Source: Acidimicrobiaceae bacterium | Lineage (GTDB): Bacteria; Actinomycetota; Acidimicrobiia; Acidimicrobiales; RAAP-2 | Assembly (NCBI GenBank): GCA_003163875.1 | Contig: PLRK01000071.1 | Span: 3,022 to 56,478, forward strand | Direction of reading: 5' to 3' | Length of the DNA stretch: 53,457 nt | Shown here: positions 1 through 8,594 of the stretch, in pieces | How the letters are laid out: every line of letters starts with the position of its first letter | How positions within the stretch are numbered: position 1 is the first letter of the stretch | The notes under the pieces: model-generated | The model's input: the letters and a program-made list of their open reading frames with translations, nothing else | Told to the model about the DNA's origin: nothing | Database searches by the model: none | Program-made: the position numbers and the translations under genes

Positions 1-2903
1 GTGATCGGTGATCCACCGTTGCTTCCCGCAACCCATGTCACTAATACGCTCGAAATCGAAGCCACCGTCGCGGTCACTCCCGTTGGCGGTGACGGGACAA
101 GTGCAATGAGCACTGAACTTGAAACTACCGACGCCATCGAAGTACCCACTGCGTTCGCGGCGGTGACGGTAAAGGTATAGGAAGAACCGGTGGAAAGCCC
201 CGTAACGGTGCACGTCGTCGATGTCGGACTCGTCGTCGAACACGTCTGGCCGCCAGAAGAGGTCGCTTTGTAACCAGTGATCGGTGATCCACCGTTGCTA
301 GTGGGAGCAGTCCACGAGACCGACGCCTGCCCGCCACCCGCGGTGGCAGAAACGGCGGTAGGAGCCCCCGGGGCGCCGATTGGCGTTACTGGGGCAGACA
401 CCGAGGATACCGCTGATGTGCCTTGAGCGTTTGTCGCTTTTACTGTGAAGGTGTAGGCAGTTCCATTTGCAAGACCGGAAACCACACACGTGGTGGAGCC
501 AGTTGTCGAGCACGTCTGTCCACCCGACGAGGTGACTGTATAACCAGTGATGGGTGTTCCACCATTATTGGCGGGGGCGGTCCAAGCGACAGTGATCTGA
601 GCATTGCCCGAACTGCCGAACACTGCCGTAGGTACTGCGGGCACGCCAATCGTTACCGTCACGGCAGTGGACGCGGCTGAAGGCAGTGACATTCCCACGG
701 CGGTTGTCGCAATGACGACAAATGAATACGAAATGCCTCCGGTAAGACCAGTCACGACACACGTAAGTGCGCCGGTCGAAACACACGAACCACTCGGTGA
801 ACCCACGACTTGGTAGCTGGTGATTGCGGATCCCCCATTGGTAGTGGGGGCGCTCCAATTTACGGTGACGCTCGCATTGCCTGCAATTGCAATGACGTTG
901 CTTGGAACTCCAGGCGCGGTCGCCGGCACTACCGAATTTGATGGGGTGGAGGGTGACGATGTTCCATTCAAACTGGTGGCCGTTACCGTAAAGTTATAAA
1001 AATCTCCATTGGTAAGTCCAGTGATAGTGCACGACAGGGGACCCGCGGCAGTGCAAGTCTGTCCGCCGTTCGTTGCATTTGTCGCGTCAACAGCCGTGAC
1101 TGAATAGGACGTCACAGCCGCACCACCCGTAAACGAAGGTGGCGTCCACGAGACAATTGCTGAGGCGTTCAACGCCGTTGCGGTGACGAGTATCGGTGGG
1201 TTCGGAGGAATCGTTGCGGCCGCACCTGACGCTATGAAACAGTTATCGCCAGAGAGCGAACCTCCTTGTGGGCACTCATAGCCCCACTGGGGAAAGTAGT
1301 AAGTCTGGTAGGTCGTTGTCGTTGTAGTGACTGACTTATACGTCATGCAACTATTCCCATAGTACAAATAGCAATAATAAGTTGTCGTGCTGGTCGTGGT
1401 GGCAATCTGTTGCGGGTAGTAGTAAAGAATGCCCCAGGTTGCAGCGTATTCAAGGTAGAGCGTCACCGTGGTCTGCGGTGAGCTTTGACCCAGATACGTC
1501 CCATCCGTGTTCTGAGTTGCAGTCACGAAACACGTACCCGCGCTCGTCGCCGTCAGCGATGCTCCGCTAACGGCGCACCCAGCCGCGGTTCCATTTGTAA
1601 CGGTGTAGGTAAGAGCACCCGTTCCGGAGCCACCACTGGTCGTCAAGGTGTAAGCAGCACTCGCGAGTCCGTAGACCGAGGTGATTGTAAGCGGACTCGA
1701 TGGCTGTGTGAGTGTCGTCGAGGACACGACGTAGTTGAGCGTGGCGGACGACGAACCCGTGTTGTTCGTATCGCCCGAGTAGACCGCGATGACGTTGTTA
1801 CCATTTGTCCCCGCCACCAAGCTCGACGTCGTGCAGTTCGCGTAACCGGCGTTGATGACGCGCGCGCCACAACCCGGAATCGACGCGGTCGTTGACGCCG
1901 TCACCAATTCAAAATTGATGGTCCCCGTCGCAGCAATGGGCACTTGCGCGCTGAACGTGACAGGTGTGCCGATATTCTGGGGCGCCAACGGTGTTGCAGT
2001 GAGCAATACCGAGGAGGTTGGCAGCGACGTGGCCGAGTTCACCGTTATCGTCGTCGGCGCGCTCGTGCCACCCGCGCTGGTTGCGGTGACGCTAAAGGTT
2101 ATGGTGACTCCCACCGGAATGTTCGGCACTGTGCATGAAGGATTTGAGGAACCCGTTATCGCGGACGCCGCAATCGTGCAGGTGGGTCCCGTCACGTTGG
2201 AACCGTAGGTGGAGGTGACGGTGTAACCGAGGACGGGGTAGTTCCCAGTGATCAAAGATGCGGTCCACGAGACTGTGGCCGCGCCGTTGGTAATTGTCGA
2301 GACGCTGACATTTCCTGGAGCACCCGGCGCCGCGGTGACGACGAACGAGACGAACGACGAGGTTGACGTAGCGTTGGCCACGTCGCCGGAGTAGAGCGCA
2401 CTAAATGAATGCGCGCCCGCCGTCGTGGGTGCGTCGTTACACGACGCCGCACCTGAAACCAGAGTGACGGCGCCACATCCAGTGATGGTCGTGCCCCGAT
2501 CTTGAAAGTTGACGGTACCGGTGGGCGAACCCGAACCAGTCACTAGTGCACTCAAAACCAACGTCGTGCCCACTTGTTGTGGCGACGCTGGCGAGAGCGA
2601 CAGCGTCGTTGTTGTGGCACTCAGCGTTCGTGGATAGTGCAAACTCTGGGATGAAGGCCCGGGCGCAGCAGAACTTGAATTTTCGGATGCATCCTCGGAG
2701 GAAGACGTGGCATTGCCCGTGGTAGCGATCACCCTTGACGTAACGGCATCATCAGCATTACTGACGGCGTTGACCGACCGTTGAACGACGTTACTTTGTG
2801 AAGCGGTGCTGGCATTGGCAGACGAAACTGTGGTCACCAGCAAAACTGCGCCGCTCAAAAAGACAACTGCCGTTCGAAAGAGAGTAGCGACGCTGTACTT
2901 CAC
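1..2903 (-). CDS. Secreted Ig-like / fibronectin type III repeat surface protein (C-terminus outside window)
   Basis: The minus strand is open without a stop from a GTG at 2903 to the window edge, giving about 967 residues with the C-terminus missing. The first 32 or so residues form a signal peptide (Arg near the start, a hydrophobic stretch, an Ala-x-Ala-like end). A Ser/Thr/Ala-rich linker follows, then a bacterial Ig-like domain with the typical 'PTGTVNF' and 'YSGD' motifs. After that come several fibronectin type III modules with recurring 'SWTAP', 'NGGSPITGY', 'GGQTCSTT' and 'YTFTV' motifs. Between these (about 1290-1480) sits an unusual Tyr/Thr-rich stretch with paired cysteines. An in-frame TGA shortly upstream leaves GTG as the only near start; a possible AGAAGGGG ribosome site lies about 14 bases away. 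It is probably exported and may be wall-associated, with adhesion or polysaccharide binding as the guess. The substrate is unknown. Confidence 0.85.
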   Translation of the reverse strand, partial: MKYSVATLFRTAVVFLSGAVLLVTTVSSANASTASQSNVVQRSVNAVSNADDAVTSRVIATTGNATSSSEDASENSSSAAPGPSSQSLHYPRTLSATTTTLSLSPASPQQVGTTLVLSALVTGSGSPTGTVNFQDRGTTITGCGAVTLVSGAASCNDAPTTAGAHSFSALYSGDVANATSTSSFVSFVVTAAPGAPGNVSVSTITNGAATVSWTASLITGNYPVLGYTVTSTYGSNVTGPTCTIAASAITGSSNPSCTVPNIPVGVTITFSVTATSAGGTSAPTTITVNSATSLPTSSVLLTATPLAPQNIGTPVTFSAQVPIAATGTINFELVTASTTASIPGCGARVINAGYANCTTSSLVAGTNGNNVIAVYSGDTNNTGSSSATLNYVVSSTTLTQPSSPLTITSVYGLASAAYTLTTSGGSGTGALTYTVTNGTAAGCAVSGASLTATSAGTCFVTATQNTDGTYLGQSSPQTTVTLYLEYAATWGILYYYPQQIATTTSTTTYYCYLYYGNSCMTYKSVTTTTTTYQTYYFPQWGYECPQGGSLSGDNCFIASGAAATIPPNPPILVTATALNASAIVSWTPPSFTGGAAVTSYSVTAVDATNATNGGQTCTAAGPLSCTITGLTNGDFYNFTVTATSLNGTSSPSTPSNSVVPATAPGVPSNVIAIAGNASVTVNWSAPTTNGGSAITSYQVVGSPSGSCVSTGALTCVVTGLTGGISYSFVVIATTAVGMSLPSAASTAVTVTIGVPAVPTAVFGSSGNAQITVAWTAPANNGGTPITGYTVTSSGGQTCSTTGSTTCVVSGLANGTAYTFTVKATNAQGTSAVSSVSAPVTPIGAPGAPTAVSATAGGGQASVSWTAPTSNGGSPITGYKATSSGGQTCSTTSPTSTTCTVTGLSTGSSYTFTVTAANAVGTSMASVVSSSVLIALVPSPPTGVTATVASISSVLVTWVAGSNGGSPI

Positions 2904-3276
2904 AAGACCGAAGCAATCCCCTTCTCACTTACGTGATGAGAATCGCCACGACCCCCGCGGAATTTCTACTAGAGGCGTCCCCGACAAGTCAAGCATTATC
3001 CCTCATGATAAGGAAGAAAATATAAGTACCATTACAACTATTACAAGTTGGTTTGGTACGGTGCCACCTGAGTCACTCGTACTGATTGAGTTGAAGTTCT
3101 GACTTACCTACGAAATTGACGTCGTTGTCGAGTTAGATTCTCTGCGAAAGTCATCTTTGGCTTTCAAGAAGAGTGAAGTTGTTGACTGTTTGCGAGGGGC
3201 TTACATCGTGGACAGCCTTTCATTGATGGCCGGTTCTTCACCAAAATTAGGTAGCTAAACCTGGGGCCAGATCAAT
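2904..3276. other. Intergenic region between the surface-protein gene and the accessory island
   Basis: I see no gene in these 373 bases. On the minus strand a TTGTAA (3041-3046) and a TATATT (3019-3024) are 16 bases apart and could be a promoter for the surface-protein gene, leaving a leader of about 110 bases. A second minus-strand TTGACT lies nearer the gene without a good -10 box. This is also where base composition drops, so the left edge of the AT-rich island may lie here. I see no obvious attachment site or terminal repeat. Confidence 0.3.
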
Positions 3277-3510
3277 GTGTCAACCAAAACGACAGCAGTC
3301 CAATTGGCGAGTCGTTTAGCTTGGCTTGGCGTAGCGTCTCACGTCGGCAATTTCAAATTCAAATCAGATTTATTGTTGGACATGGCTCGTCATTCCGACG
3401 TAGAGAACGCAATGATGGACCATGCCCCTTATTCTCGTGTTAGCGCCCTAGTGGAATTTGTACCTGGCGCTACGAAACTGAATGCGGGGTCCTTTGATAA
3501 GACTCCCTGA
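3277..3510 (+). CDS. Small hypothetical protein, first gene of the sigma/anti-sigma/ATPase cassette
   Basis: This GTG-start frame encodes 77 residues with mixed, protein-like composition and no membrane segment or metal motif. I do not recognise the family. It overlaps the following PemK-like gene by 29 bases, which suggests translational coupling, and it is the first frame after the island boundary. The ribosome-binding site is weak. It could be an antitoxin-like partner for the PemK-like protein, since such partners are small and lie directly upstream, but no ribbon-helix-helix or AbrB-type pattern is evident. It may also be a chance frame. Confidence 0.4.
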   Translation: MSTKTTAVQLASRLAWLGVASHVGNFKFKSDLLLDMARHSDVENAMMDHAPYSRVSALVEFVPGATKLNAGSFDKTP

Positions 3511-3856
3511 TGGCCTCACGGCCTCTGAAGAACCCTATGAACCAGATCTTCGTCGATTTTATTGGCTGAATAGAGTCTTACTCGACCCGAATGATCCAAA
3601 GCCAAAACGTCCCGTCGTCGTCGTAGCGAAATCCACCAGAGGCGGGGGCGCGATTTCCATTGTCACGAGATCTACTACTGACAACTTTGGTGTACCTCAT
3701 GCTCGACGCCCAGAACACGGTCTCAATAAGAATGGTTGGTTAAGTCGTTTGCGATATGTGTCTAGTGAACTTTGGACGCCGTCGAATGCAAGGTCCATGA
3801 ACCTTTTACTTGACGATGAAGACTTCTCCTATGTCATTAGGGACTTTAGGTTATGA
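3482..3856 (+). CDS. PemK/MazF-like beta-barrel protein
   Basis: The 124-residue product has the layout expected of a PemK/MazF-type barrel. A 'RFYWLNRVLLDPND' strand is followed by 'KPKRPVVVVAK' (compare the family's 'RPALVVS' segment), then an 'ISIVTRSTTDN' strand, and a C-terminal part beginning 'LSRLRYVSSELW'. Known family members are mRNA interferases or DNA-binding barrels. Length fits (usually 105-130). The stop overlaps the next start as ATGA, so it is tied to the sigma-like gene. The match is by pattern only, and an inactive barrel used as a sensor or partner is possible. No classical antitoxin precedes it, except possibly the 77-residue frame. Confidence 0.5.
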   Translation: MRGPLIRLPDGLTASEEPYEPDLRRFYWLNRVLLDPNDPKPKRPVVVVAKSTRGGGAISIVTRSTTDNFGVPHARRPEHGLNKNGWLSRLRYVSSELWTPSNARSMNLLLDDEDFSYVIRDFRL

Positions 3857-4788
3857 CAGCCCTAGATGAACTCCGGAACGGCGAGATAGCTGACGATTTT
3901 GTCAATCTTCTTCAGCGGACGATTCGAGCGGTGGCCGTGGCTCGTAATTTCCCGCCGCCTGAGGGCTACAGCCGCTGGGAGTCGGACGCTGTGGCCTCAG
4001 CAGTCGCAGATTTTCTTGCCGATGCCCAGACCCCCCGACGCCTCACTGATCTTGCGCTTCATTGCCGCACCGATGAAGCCCTCAGGCATCGTCTCCAAGA
4101 AAGCGTCCGCAACTACTTCGCGGACATAGGTCGTCGAACGCCAGTGGGGCGACTTGTGCTGCGAATAAACGAAGTCCTTGCGACCGAAAATGAATTCGAA
4201 CGTCAAGGTCGACGCTGGTCACTCCGTGGACTTAGCACCGATGCTCCGACCGTAAACATCGATGCATTAGTTGCCGTAATTTCTGGAATTGATGTCGTTG
4301 TGCCAACCGCCTGGGTGGGTGTGCGACGGGGCCCAGATATCGATGCTCCATCCATCGTACGACTAGCCCATGCGGCTATATCGGCTGCGGGGGGACCACT
4401 GCGCGCTGCAGATATCGCTCAGGCTGTGGCAATACGAATCGGACTCGGTGGCGCACCATTGTCGATTGAAGCCACAGGATTCGATCCACCTGCCCGTACG
4501 AGCGGTCTGCCGCAGGTAACAGGAGAATTAACAATATCAATGATGCGTGCCGAGGAAATCTTCCTAGAATCACTGAACGACGCCGAACGAGTGTCAATCG
4601 GGCTTCCGGAATTACCTGTTGCAGATCTTGGGCCACTTCTTGGAGTGAGTGGATCAAAGGCTGCAACAATCAGAAATCGCGCGATTTCAATTCTTCGAGA
4701 TGAACTAAAAGACGAAGAGAACGGTCAAGAAGTTGCCAACATTATTCTTGACCTTGCAAGAACTTGGACGGAAACGTGGATGAGATGA
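3853..4788 (+). CDS. Sigma-factor-like protein with a C-terminal region-4-type helix-turn-helix
   Basis: The 311-residue product appears to combine an N-terminal helical segment ('LLQRTIRAVAVARNF' to 'VADFLADAQTPRRL') with a C-terminal HTH. In the latter, 'FLESLNDAERVSIGL' precedes 'VADLGPLLGVSGSKAATIRNRAISIL', which resembles sigma-70 region 4, where the last helix reads the -35 element. A central 'DIGRRTPVGRLVLRI' motif and a long less-conserved segment separate them. It starts inside the PemK-like stop (ATGA) and is followed 22 bases later by a gene with an anti-sigma zinc finger. That order supports a sigma/anti-sigma pair. Unlike ordinary ECF factors (about 170-200 residues) it is long and lacks a clear region 2, so it may be a derived sigma-like regulator. 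Confidence 0.55.
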   Translation: MTALDELRNGEIADDFVNLLQRTIRAVAVARNFPPPEGYSRWESDAVASAVADFLADAQTPRRLTDLALHCRTDEALRHRLQESVRNYFADIGRRTPVGRLVLRINEVLATENEFERQGRRWSLRGLSTDAPTVNIDALVAVISGIDVVVPTAWVGVRRGPDIDAPSIVRLAHAAISAAGGPLRAADIAQAVAIRIGLGGAPLSIEATGFDPPARTSGLPQVTGELTISMMRAEEIFLESLNDAERVSIGLPELPVADLGPLLGVSGSKAATIRNRAISILRDELKDEENGQEVANIILDLARTWTETWMR

Positions 4789-4810
4789 CTCGATTCGACG
4801 TATTTGTCTT

Positions 4811-6118
4811 GTGATGTACCGCCACCCAACAAATCATCCACTTGATGTGGAACTCGTCGATTTTGTCGATGGAAAGTTAAATGACGATTCAAGAATTCTG
4901 ATTGAAAATCACTTGACTATTTGTTTGCTATGCCGAATAAAACTTCAACGCCTCAGAGATGCGGCTCCAATTGAGTTTGCTGACGTTCGTCATATTGAAG
5001 TTCCGCGGTTCGAAAGGGTTGAAGCTGTTGAAACAGACAGTTCGGAGGTTCTTCAGGGCGAGGTATGGCTGACGAGTTCGGACGAACCAATGTTAGTTTT
5101 AGTCCGGTCAATCCGGAATGACGACAGTGGAGTCGTCGTCACTCCAGTCACTTTAGATGTCAGAGTTGCTGATGATGGGTGTTGGATTCTCGATAAGCTG
5201 ACTTCACCGCTGACGGTTCCCATTGTCATATACGACAACCTTCGGATCAGCTTGCCTTCAACTGCGCTAGCAAGTCGCGTTGTCCCACTAAATAGCAGAC
5301 TTGACCTCCTCTCGCTGTCAACCGATAATCCGGGGGTTTCACGAGGGTCACCTCTTGAGGGCCCTGGCGATCTCAGGTACGAAGTCCGTCAATTTCTAGT
5401 GGATCATCTAACGACCCTTGAGGCTTACGATCCATCCGAAGTTGACGAGGACTTCTCGATAATCGAAGATGACAATCGACTTGCGCAACTACGCAGTGAA
5501 CTCGAATTACGGCGAGGAGGAAACTGTGAAGTTCAAGGGCTCCGTTCACTACCTACACCGTCAGAGTCTCCAAGGAACTGGAGGGGATTTGCGATTGTTA
5601 GGGAGTTCTCACTACGAATTCTCGTAATTGATACAGATGTCGGTTTAGTCGATGCTAACGACCACGTCGCTGCACGGGCTATCTTCACCAGACTTGATGG
5701 CTCTGCACTCGCGGTTTGCTATCGCAATGTAGATACCGTTGATTTTTACGATGCGCCATCATTATTCCATGCGTTCGAGTTACCTGATGGTTTGAGAAGG
5801 ACGCAACCGACAATGACCGGACTATCCCTCACGGATGCCGTAGCAAAATTTCTTGACCAACAGAGGAGTCCCGTATCGAACTTCGGGATTTCGAGACAGC
5901 ATGTCGCTCGTGTCAATGTTCCGCAAATATTGGTCGAACAAGTGAACAATGCCGTCGACGGCTTTCTGGTTAAGGCCATTCGCTACGGACGGGAGAAGAG
6001 GGAAGGATTTATGGCGCTCGGTGGTGTGAAAGGGGATTTAACAGAGTTACTTAAATCGGCCCTTGAGCCTGACTTCGATCCGCAGTCAATTGTCGCCTTC
6101 ATAGACAGTGAGGATTGA
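4811..6118 (+). CDS. Anti-sigma-like protein with N-terminal HxxxCxxC zinc finger and large unknown C-terminal part
   Basis: The first 50 or so residues match the zinc-finger anti-sigma pattern: 'HPLDVELVDFVDGKL', then a helix ending in 'HLTICLLC' (His-x3-Cys-x2-Cys). In known members this module holds the partner sigma factor. The remaining 380 residues are soluble, mixed alpha/beta, with no transmembrane helix, so this is not a membrane-tethered anti-sigma factor. I do not recognise them. Start may be GTG 4811 or the adjacent ATG 4814; neither has a good ribosome site. The TGA stop overlaps the next ATG (TGATG), coupling it to the Rad50-like ATPase. The C-terminal half may be a sensor that releases the sigma-like protein, or a structural partner of the ATPase. 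Confidence 0.55.
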   Translation: MMYRHPTNHPLDVELVDFVDGKLNDDSRILIENHLTICLLCRIKLQRLRDAAPIEFADVRHIEVPRFERVEAVETDSSEVLQGEVWLTSSDEPMLVLVRSIRNDDSGVVVTPVTLDVRVADDGCWILDKLTSPLTVPIVIYDNLRISLPSTALASRVVPLNSRLDLLSLSTDNPGVSRGSPLEGPGDLRYEVRQFLVDHLTTLEAYDPSEVDEDFSIIEDDNRLAQLRSELELRRGGNCEVQGLRSLPTPSESPRNWRGFAIVREFSLRILVIDTDVGLVDANDHVAARAIFTRLDGSALAVCYRNVDTVDFYDAPSLFHAFELPDGLRRTQPTMTGLSLTDAVAKFLDQQRSPVSNFGISRQHVARVNVPQILVEQVNNAVDGFLVKAIRYGREKREGFMALGGVKGDLTELLKSALEPDFDPQSIVAFIDSED

Positions 6119-7896
6119 TGATAACTCGCGTTCGACTCGAAAACTGGAAATCGTATCGGAATTTCGAAATCAGTTTAGATCGTGGTACCACGTTTCTAGT
6201 TGCAGCCAATGGTGTCGGTAAATCATCATTTATTGATGCAGTCCAATGGGCCTTAACTCGCGATGCACAGCCATCGCGAGCTCTCATGCGCCGAGGGGCG
6301 AAGCTGACCTCAGTGGAAGTTGAAATAAGTATTGCAAATGAAATCATGAGAATTAAGCGGTCACTAATTCTTGGCAAAGCCAAGGCACCGGCGGGGAAAG
6401 TCGAGACTTGGATTAACGATGAACGAGTGGGGGATGAGTTTTTTTTTCAACGTCTCGATGAGAGTTGGAATACAGACAATCGATTTTTCTCTCGTGCAGC
6501 TTTTCTTACCGATCGATTCTTGGACAAGGACGCTGAACCGGATTTGAGGTCACACCTTGCTCGTCTCTATGCGCTTGATAATTTACAGGAAGCAATCTCT
6601 TCTCTAATTCCAGTTATCAAATTGGCCAACCAGGAAGCTGATGGTGCACGGAAAGCGACGAAAGCTTCAGGGCAGGACCTTCAGAATTTGGTCAATTCTG
6701 TAGAAGCTGCCGAGAGCAAGCTGGGAGAAATACGCACCCAAGTAGAGCGTCTTCGCACCGACATGTCAGATACCGCAGACGCGATTGCGGATGGTGAACG
6801 TCAAAAACTAATGCGAGAGGAGCTCATCGAATGGAAATCTCGAAGAGATGGCATCGTCGCGGATGCGGAAAGGATAGTTGGGTCCATACCAACGGATGTG
6901 TCGCTCATATCATTCCTGCGAGCTGCGGAATCTGGAGCCATTGAACAACTCAATCAATTGACCGAGGAGCGAGCTCGACTCTCTGAGAGGGTTTCGTCGC
7001 TTGAGGCGTCATTGGAGCGACTGCATACATCTGGGGGCCAGTGCCCAATCTGCCGAAGACCATTGGATGACGCCAATCGAACATTTGCTGAAGAGGCGCA
7101 TCTTCATGACAGAGAAGTTGCGACTATGAATCTCGAGGTCCTGGAGGTTGAACCCTTTATTTCGACATCGAATGCACTTCGTCAACTGGTTAGTCGGGCC
7201 GAAGCACTTGGCGAACCCCAAATTGAGGTTGAAGTCGAACCTATCAACCTCGATGTTTTGACAATTCGATACGAGGAGACAAAGGTCGCGTTCGAGAAGG
7301 TGCTTGGTGATGCTCGTCAGGCTGAAATTGTCCTGGCCGACTTGCAAGCACAACAAGTGCAAATGGAAGCTGAACTTACAAGCAAGTCCTCTGTATCGTT
7401 GTACAAGCGCGCTGCAGCCCTCGAGACCGCAAAGTTGGCACTTGAAGGCACAGTATCTGGAGTCCTTGATGCGCAATTGGGGCCCGTAAGTTCCGAAGTC
7501 AACCGTCGCTGGGAGACGGTGTTTCCAGATAGGGCGGGACTCCGTCTCGATTCAACTGGGCACATCGTTCGATTCCTGGACGGCGACCTGGAGGACATCG
7601 ACTTTAGTTCGTTTAGTTCCGGCGAGAAAGTTGTTGCCAAGCTTTTGCTTCGACTGGCGACCTTGACATCTACAACCAACGTCCCCTTCTGTTGGATTGA
7701 TGAACCACTTGAGCACCTCGATCCCGATGCTCGTCTGTACGTTGCACAGACTCTCGCTTATTTGAGTTCGGACGATGCTCTAAGCCAGATCGTCGTCACG
7801 ACATATGAACAGGACCTTGCCGTCCATCTCGCCGGCACGGCGCATGAACAAGTGCGACTTGAGTTTCTTAAGACGACACCAGTCTCTCTCAGCTAA
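6118..7896 (+). CDS. Rad50/SMC-like ABC ATPase with zinc hook
   Basis: About 592 residues with the full ABC layout of the Rad50/SMC class. There is an N-terminal 'LENWKSYRNFEI' strand, a Walker A 'AANGVGKSS' near residue 30-38, and a short coiled coil. A zinc hook 'CPICRRPLDD' lies near residue 310, followed by the return coil. Near residue 500 is the 'FSSFSSGEKVVAKLLLRLA' signature, and near 527 Walker B and D-loop 'CWIDEPLEHLDPDA'. The usual switch-loop His is replaced by Tyr ('VVTTYEQD'). Coils are far shorter than in true Rad50, as in defence-type SMC ATPases and ABC-three-component ATPases. ATG 6118 overlaps the previous TGA; an upstream TTG (6115) is also possible. It is the last gene of the cassette. 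It probably acts on DNA or nucleoprotein with the preceding proteins. Confidence 0.8.
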   Translation: MITRVRLENWKSYRNFEISLDRGTTFLVAANGVGKSSFIDAVQWALTRDAQPSRALMRRGAKLTSVEVEISIANEIMRIKRSLILGKAKAPAGKVETWINDERVGDEFFFQRLDESWNTDNRFFSRAAFLTDRFLDKDAEPDLRSHLARLYALDNLQEAISSLIPVIKLANQEADGARKATKASGQDLQNLVNSVEAAESKLGEIRTQVERLRTDMSDTADAIADGERQKLMREELIEWKSRRDGIVADAERIVGSIPTDVSLISFLRAAESGAIEQLNQLTEERARLSERVSSLEASLERLHTSGGQCPICRRPLDDANRTFAEEAHLHDREVATMNLEVLEVEPFISTSNALRQLVSRAEALGEPQIEVEVEPINLDVLTIRYEETKVAFEKVLGDARQAEIVLADLQAQQVQMEAELTSKSSVSLYKRAAALETAKLALEGTVSGVLDAQLGPVSSEVNRRWETVFPDRAGLRLDSTGHIVRFLDGDLEDIDFSSFSSGEKVVAKLLLRLATLTSTTNVPFCWIDEPLEHLDPDARLYVAQTLAYLSSDDALSQIVVTTYEQDLAVHLAGTAHEQVRLEFLKTTPVSLS

Positions 7897-8097
7897 TCGG
7901 GGTACCCGTAGCGCCAACGTAAACCGTTGTTCCAATGCAGGCCAGTGACTGCGCAACCAGAACTTCTCTATTGACTTGGATTCCCAGCAAGTCAAATAAT
8001 GTCTTCAGAATTTTCAACAATGGTTGGACAAAGATATTCGTTGCGACGTATATCGATTGCAACGACCATCTGAAGGTCAAAAAGAATCGAGGTTTCA

Positions 8098-8370
8098 ATG
8101 GTTACTCAGTTCGAAGGGGCCAAGGTCACGGTACAGGGCACCACTTTTGGCATCGTCATTGTGAAGTCGCATGTCCTGCATAATTCCCAGGAGCAGGCGG
8201 GAGCGCGCCTGCTTGGAATCAAGGCTTTTGGTCAAATTCCAATTGTCCTAATGACACAAGACAGTCGTGGCGTGCCAACGTATCAGGGCCGAAGAGATAT
8301 CGTTCGCTTCCTTACAAATGTTTTTCTCGAACAAATCCCATGGCAGCGCTACACGCTGTCCCCGGCCTGA
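8098..8370 (+). CDS. Small hypothetical protein (90 aa)
   Basis: The ATG is preceded by a GAGG ribosome site five bases away. The product is a compact beta-rich protein ('VTVQGTTFGIVIV', 'GIKAFGQIPIVLM') with a short helical end ('DIVRFLTNVFLEQIPW'). No family is recognised. It follows the Rad50-like gene after a 200-base gap with no clear terminator. It is followed 10 bases downstream by a zinc-ribbon protein in the same direction, so it heads a run of tiny genes. The 'FGIVIV...N.QEQAGAR' pattern suggests a folded domain, not a chance frame. Confidence 0.6.
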   Translation: MVTQFEGAKVTVQGTTFGIVIVKSHVLHNSQEQAGARLLGIKAFGQIPIVLMTQDSRGVPTYQGRRDIVRFLTNVFLEQIPWQRYTLSPA

Positions 8371-8380
8371 GGAGGCATAG

Positions 8381-8569
8381 ATGGCATCTAAGTCAAGAAG
8401 TCGAAGTACCGGCAACATTCCCTGGGCTGTCGTCATTCCAATTATTCACGCCGCGGTCGATCTTGCAACCAACGCTAGATGTCCAGATTGCCAAAATCAG
8501 GTTGTCCTGTACGTCTGCTTTAACTGTAAAAAACCAGTCAGGCCAAGTCGCGGCTCTGCTGCGGCTTAA
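8381..8569 (+). CDS. Small zinc-ribbon protein
   Basis: This 62-residue protein has a strong GAGGAGG ribosome site six bases before ATG. It carries two Cys pairs, 'CPDC' and 'CFNC', about 15 residues apart, the pattern of a zinc ribbon. A short hydrophobic stretch ('IPWAVVIPIIHAAVDLA') lies before the ribbon and a basic Ser/Arg tail follows. Such small ribbon proteins often bind nucleic acid or protein partners. The function is unknown. It lies between two other tiny genes of the island, probably in one transcript. Confidence 0.6.
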   Translation: MASKSRSRSTGNIPWAVVIPIIHAAVDLATNARCPDCQNQVVLYVCFNCKKPVRPSRGSAAA

Positions 8570-8594
8570 TCAAAAGAAGAGAAAGCGAATCAGC

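Noticed and set aside
1-2903. Repeated near-identical strings such as the 20-base GTGATCGGTGATCCACCGTT at 1-20 and again near 278
   Set aside because: They are the coding repeats of fibronectin-type modules and not a separate DNA repeat or CRISPR array.
3277-7896. Naming the cassette as Lamassu, Wadjet, Gabija or BREX
   Set aside because: The ATPase resembles SMC-type defence ATPases, but no nuclease effector, JetA/B/D, GajB helicase or BREX methylase is visible, so a named label is not justified.
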